Of a stretch of 37,316 nt of DNA, positions 34,923 through 37,316 are shown in pieces. Position 1 is the stretch's first letter. Every line of letters begins with the position of its first letter. The notes under the pieces are model-generated. The model was not told the origin of the DNA, did no database searches, and was given only the letters and a program-made list of their open reading frames with translations. The stretch is from Candidatus Zixiibacteriota bacterium (GTDB taxonomy: Bacteria; Zixibacteria; MSB-5A5; UM-FILTER-46-8), in assembly GCA_014730345.1 (NCBI GenBank), contig WJIJ01000076.1, positions 1 to 37,316 of the forward strand, in the 5' to 3' direction. The position numbers and the translations under genes are program-made.

Positions 34923-36350
34923 TTATTTTTTAACCGCCCTCGAGACTATTGCTCTTAACATCCCCTTAAAAACAATCAAATGCACCGGATAAATACCATA
35001 CCAGTATACAAACCCAAAAAGCCCCTTGGGATAATAGAGCGCCCTCTGCCTGACACGGCATAAATCTCCACCCTCGGGTTTTAAATCAAACTCCAGCCAC
35101 GCCCGCCCCCACAAATTTATCTCCGCCGTCAATACCGCCCTACGGTTTGCTGTTACCTCTTCCACACGCCAGAAATCAACCCTATCGCCAACATTCAGTT
35201 TTTCCGGATCGCTCCTCCCCTTGCGAAAACCGATACCCCCCAAAAGCTTATCGATATATCCCCTCAACCTCCACAGCCAATCGGCAAAATACCAGCCGTT
35301 ATCCCCTCCTATCTTCTCAATAATTCCAAATACCCTCTCCGCCGGTACCCCCGATATAACCTCCCTGCTGTCGGAAAGATAATGCGATGGTTCTATCAAC
35401 TCACGCCTTATCTCCGGGGTGATATCATGTCCGAGCGCGTCTGATTCCAACGGGTACTTCCCGGTAAACGCCCTATAAACGGCATCTTCATAACTTTTGG
35501 GCTTGAATTTAAAAATCTTCAGGGCATCATCATTCTCGCAAACGGTCTCATACCTTACCCCTTCTATCAACGCCCGCGCCAGGTGCGATGGTATCGGGGT
35601 CACGAAATCAACCCAGTACGATGACAGCCTCGGCGTCAATACCGGCACCTGTATCAAGAACCTCTTCAATCCCAGCGCCTTGGCGAACCTGACCATCATA
35701 TCCCGGTAGCTCATCACCTCCGGCCCGCCTATATCAATTATCCTTCCCTCAGCCTCTTTTTTATCAATAGATTCAACAAGGTAGCGCACTACATCATCAA
35801 TTGCGATCGGCTGGGTACCGGTCATCACCCATCGGGGACATATCATTACCGGCAAACGGTTTACCAGGTGGTGGATCATCTCGAATGACAGGCTTCCGCT
35901 TCCCAGTATTACCGCCGCACGGAATTCGGTTAACGGAACATTGCCCTTGCGAAGCCTGTCGCCGACTGAGTGCCTGCTTCTCAAATGCGCCGATTGCTCC
36001 ACATCCCTGCGTCCCAAACCGCCAAGATAAATAATCCGCTTTACACCCGATTTTTCCGCCTCCGCCAATGTGTTGCCGGCGGCCAGCTCATCTAAATCCT
36101 CGAATTTCGATTCGCCGGCACCCATCGAATGCACCAGGTAATATACAAAATCGATCCCCTCAAAAACGCCCTCGAGAGTCCCCCGCTTGAGTACATCCCC
36201 TTCGACCGCATGGACTTTATCCCTTAAATTATCGGGCAGTTTAATCTTGTTTCGCACAAGGCATCTCACCAAATGCCCCCGGGTAAGCAATTCCGGGATA
36301 AGCTTTGAACCGACATATCCTGTCGCGCCCAGAACAAGTATTGAGGCCAA
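34923..36350 (-). CDS. YbjT-like NAD(P)-binding protein with DUF2867 domain
   Basis: The track start TTG (36356) has GGAG almost touching it; the next in-frame TTG at 36350 has GGAG 7 nt upstream, giving 475 residues starting MASILVLGATGYVG. The N-terminal half is an extended/atypical SDR Rossmann domain with GATGYVGS, FVYYLVHSMGAG, IIYLGGLG and TEFRAAVILG. The second half (about 310-475, with SREVISGVPAERVFGII and RVDFWRVEEVTANRRAVLTA) matches DUF2867, a START-like fold. The same arrangement is found in E. coli YbjT. The substrate is unknown, though a sugar-nucleotide or quinone-related role is often guessed. The gene is monocistronic on the minus strand, between the Met-rich gene and a divergent small gene. 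Confidence 0.88.
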   Translation of the reverse strand: MASILVLGATGYVGSKLIPELLTRGHLVRCLVRNKIKLPDNLRDKVHAVEGDVLKRGTLEGVFEGIDFVYYLVHSMGAGESKFEDLDELAAGNTLAEAEKSGVKRIIYLGGLGRRDVEQSAHLRSRHSVGDRLRKGNVPLTEFRAAVILGSGSLSFEMIHHLVNRLPVMICPRWVMTGTQPIAIDDVVRYLVESIDKKEAEGRIIDIGGPEVMSYRDMMVRFAKALGLKRFLIQVPVLTPRLSSYWVDFVTPIPSHLARALIEGVRYETVCENDDALKIFKFKPKSYEDAVYRAFTGKYPLESDALGHDITPEIRRELIEPSHYLSDSREVISGVPAERVFGIIEKIGGDNGWYFADWLWRLRGYIDKLLGGIGFRKGRSDPEKLNVGDRVDFWRVEEVTANRRAVLTAEINLWGRAWLEFDLKPEGGDLCRVRQRALYYPKGLFGFVYWYGIYPVHLIVFKGMLRAIVSRAVKK

Positions 36351-36361
36351 TTTCAATCTCC
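36351..36361 (-). promoter_or_regulatory. Ribosome binding site fixing the TTG start of the YbjT-like gene
   Basis: GGAG (36358-36361) is followed by a 7-nt spacer and TTG at 36350. No ATG is available close by, so a TTG start is forced. Confidence 0.6.
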
Positions 36362-36376
36362 GTAAGTTTATAATCT

Positions 36377-36385
36377 ACTATAGCA
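36377..36385 (-). promoter_or_regulatory. Extended -10 promoter of the YbjT-like gene
   Basis: On the minus strand TGCTATAGT is an extended -10 element (TGn followed by TATAGT, 5 of 6), 27 bp before the start. The -35 region is not convincing. Confidence 0.4.
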
Positions 36386-36625
36386 TATTAATCCCTAAAA
36401 TAAAAGCATAAAATATTCGACATTTCTTATACATCTATTATCATAACTGCCTTCAGGAGGCAATGTTCCAGCCAACAAAGATATATGTATCCCCATAATG
36501 CCAATAAACACATGATATTATAAAAACTTTCCAAAAACATAGACAATGTGGGAACATTTTATAGACACTCCGGTTATAAGTTACAAATAAACGAAACTAA
36601 GACCAATTGTCAAAGGAGATTAAAA
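36386..36625 (+). other. Leader region with two complementary segments, no gene seen
   Basis: An AT-rich gap upstream of the small gene. A hairpin TGCCTTCAGGAGGCA (36449-36463) and AATGTTCC (about 36462-36469), which is the exact reverse complement of GGAACATT (about 36551-36558), suggest a folded 5' leader. I found no match to a riboswitch class I know, and no confident promoter. Confidence 0.3.
36613..36618 (+). promoter_or_regulatory. Ribosome binding site of the 60-residue gene
   Basis: AAGGAG is followed by a 7-nt spacer and ATG at 36626. It rules out the track start at 36548, which would read through the leader. Confidence 0.8.
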
Positions 36626-36808
36626 ATGAAGAATAACATTAACAAATACGGAAACGGCTCCAGCTACTCTGGCGCCAGACCCATGAAAGCCGTCATCGAC
36701 GAACATGGAAATGAATGGCTTTGTGATGATAACGTAAACACTGTCATGGACTACGCCGGTCAGGGTTGCTGGCGCACCGATGAAATGGCATTTAACCGAA
36801 ACGACTAA
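36626..36808 (+). CDS. Small orphan protein, 60 residues
   Basis: The product starts MKNNINKYGNGSSYSGARPM, has no signal peptide or membrane helix, and I do not recognise it. The centre, AVIDEHGNEWLCDDNVN, and the end, GQGCWRTDEMAFNRND, contain two Cys, two Trp and several acidic residues in a compact pattern. That could be a small fold with a Cys pair, perhaps redox or metal linked. It is a real gene by context: an excellent ribosome binding site, a terminator 22 bp after the stop, and normal coding composition. It is a single-gene unit divergent from the YbjT-like gene. The function is unknown; a regulatory peptide or a stress protein are both possible. Confidence 0.75.
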   Translation: MKNNINKYGNGSSYSGARPMKAVIDEHGNEWLCDDNVNTVMDYAGQGCWRTDEMAFNRND

Positions 36809-36830
36809 CTAATAGCGTCTTCCGGCTGTC

Positions 36831-36860
36831 AGGGCGGATCTTAAGGTCCGCCCTTTTTTT
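36831..36860 (+). terminator. Rho-independent terminator of the small gene
   Basis: The stem AGGGCGGATC / GGTCCGCCCT has one T-G wobble in 10 pairs and a TTAA loop, followed directly by a run of eight T. Strong and correctly placed after the 60-residue gene. Confidence 0.9.
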
Positions 36861-36898
36861 ATCTTCAGCACAAAGGCTCCATCCCCCGCCGCGAAACA

Positions 36899-36915
36899 GT
36901 GGCATGTTCTTGAAT
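36899..36915. repeat. Outlying partial repeat GTGGCATG plus CATGTTCTTGAAT
   Basis: GTGGCATG also starts each 123-bp unit downstream. The following CATGTTCTTGAAT recurs exactly near 37258-37270, on the far side of the array, so a 13-bp direct repeat brackets the tandem repeats. Confidence 0.6.
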
Positions 36916-36950
36916 AAATGGCACATCCTTCATGTCATTCCCGCGCTACG

Positions 36951-37249
36951 TGTGGCATGCTTAGTATTTCTCGATTTATCGAGGGAAAATAAGCATGTAA
37001 GTAATGCTCAAATTTTAAATGGCGTCATCCAAGGGTGCCCCGCCGCTTGGGGCTTGTTGAAAAAGGTGCAGCGTGTGGCATGTTTAGTTTATCTCGATTT
37101 ATCGAGGGAAAATAAGCATGTAAGTAATGCTCAAATTTTTAATGGCGTCATCCAAGGGTGCCCCGTCGCTTGGGGCTTGTTGAAAAAGGTGCAGCGTGTG
37201 GCATGCTTAGTATTTCTCGATTTATCGAGGAAAAATAAGCATGTTAAGT
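36951..37249. repeat. Tandem repeat, 123-bp unit, about 2.4 copies
   Basis: Units begin TGTGGCATG at 36951, 37074 and 37197, exactly 123 bp apart; the third copy stops after AATAAGCATG. Copies differ at only a few bases (for example CCGCCGCT versus CCGTCGCT). Each unit holds a long imperfect inverted repeat, GCATGCTTA...TAAGCATG, nested around CTCGA-TTTA-TCGAG, and a second hairpin, GCCCC-N7-GGGGC. No open reading frame crosses the unit: ATGGCGTCATCC runs into a stop after 13 codons. It looks like an intergenic structured repeat of the REP/MITE kind. Confidence 0.85.
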
Positions 37250-37269
37250 TCAAGAAACATGTTCTTGAA
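37249..37269. repeat. Inverted repeat TTCAAGAA-N5-TTCTTGAA at the end of the array
   Basis: A perfect 8-bp inverted repeat with a 5-nt loop directly follows the last partial 123-bp unit. Its right arm is part of the 13-bp direct repeat seen at 36903-36915. The remaining bases to the window edge hold a CCGCC-GA-GGCGG hairpin and no gene. Confidence 0.6.
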
Positions 37270-37316
37270 TCCGCCGAGGCGGGCTCATTTGCTACGCTTC
37301 GCTCCGCAACTGAACA

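Noticed and set aside
36548-36625. N-terminal extension of the small protein (MGTFYRHSGYKL...)
   Set aside because: It would ignore the strong AAGGAG site before ATG 36626, and the start at 36548 has no ribosome binding site.
36951-37249. CRISPR array
   Set aside because: The repeats are 123 bp and directly adjacent, with no unique spacers of constant length and no cas genes.

Overview
This is a bacterial chromosome segment from a Gram-negative (two-membrane) organism. The evidence is the envelope machinery it encodes: BamD-like, LolA-like, LptD, an AsmA/YdbH-like bridge protein, lipoproteins and outer-membrane barrels. The very large exported TPR/propeller protein, the long LptD and the many small lipoproteins resemble FCB-like candidate phyla such as Zixibacteria or Marinimicrobia. 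That placement is an impression from gene style, not something the window proves. Base composition looks even across the genes, and no phage, transposase, tRNA or rRNA gene is visible.

Layout: from about 31991 down to base 1 almost everything is on the minus strand and tightly packed, often with ATGA or TAATG overlaps. Read in the direction of transcription, the order is: TatD-radical SAM fusion, rsmA/ksgA, an outer-membrane barrel protein, two related NTF2-like lipoproteins, a membrane-anchored unknown protein, a divergent pdxJ homologue, lptD, hup (HU), an AsmA/YdbH-like protein, a DUF1318/YdbL-like lipoprotein, a 2628-residue propeller/TPR/CHAT-like protein, ftsK, a lolA-like gene, rimO, a lytic transglycosylase, a small exported protein, bamD, nadD and polA (cut by the left edge). 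The only clear internal punctuation is around hup, which has its own promoter and a rho-independent terminator. The right part is different: a plus-strand S9 peptidase lipoprotein, a minus-strand methionine-rich protein, a minus-strand YbjT-like NAD(P)-binding/DUF2867 protein, a plus-strand 60-residue orphan protein with a clean terminator, and a gene-free end carrying a 123-bp tandem repeat.

How it works together: the left 32 kb looks like an envelope-building region (outer-membrane protein insertion, lipoprotein carriage, LPS export, intermembrane lipid bridging, peptidoglycan cleavage) interleaved with DNA and translation housekeeping (polA, ftsK, hup, rsmA, rimO, nadD). The strongest candidate for an undescribed system is the block at 9165-20909. 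There an AsmA/YdbH-like bridge protein, a YdbL-like lipoprotein and a giant exported scaffold whose two CHAT-like domains seem to have lost the catalytic Cys are translationally linked. Other items worth attention are a PdxJ-fold protein lacking most catalytic residues, the 22% methionine protein, and the 123-bp repeat array.
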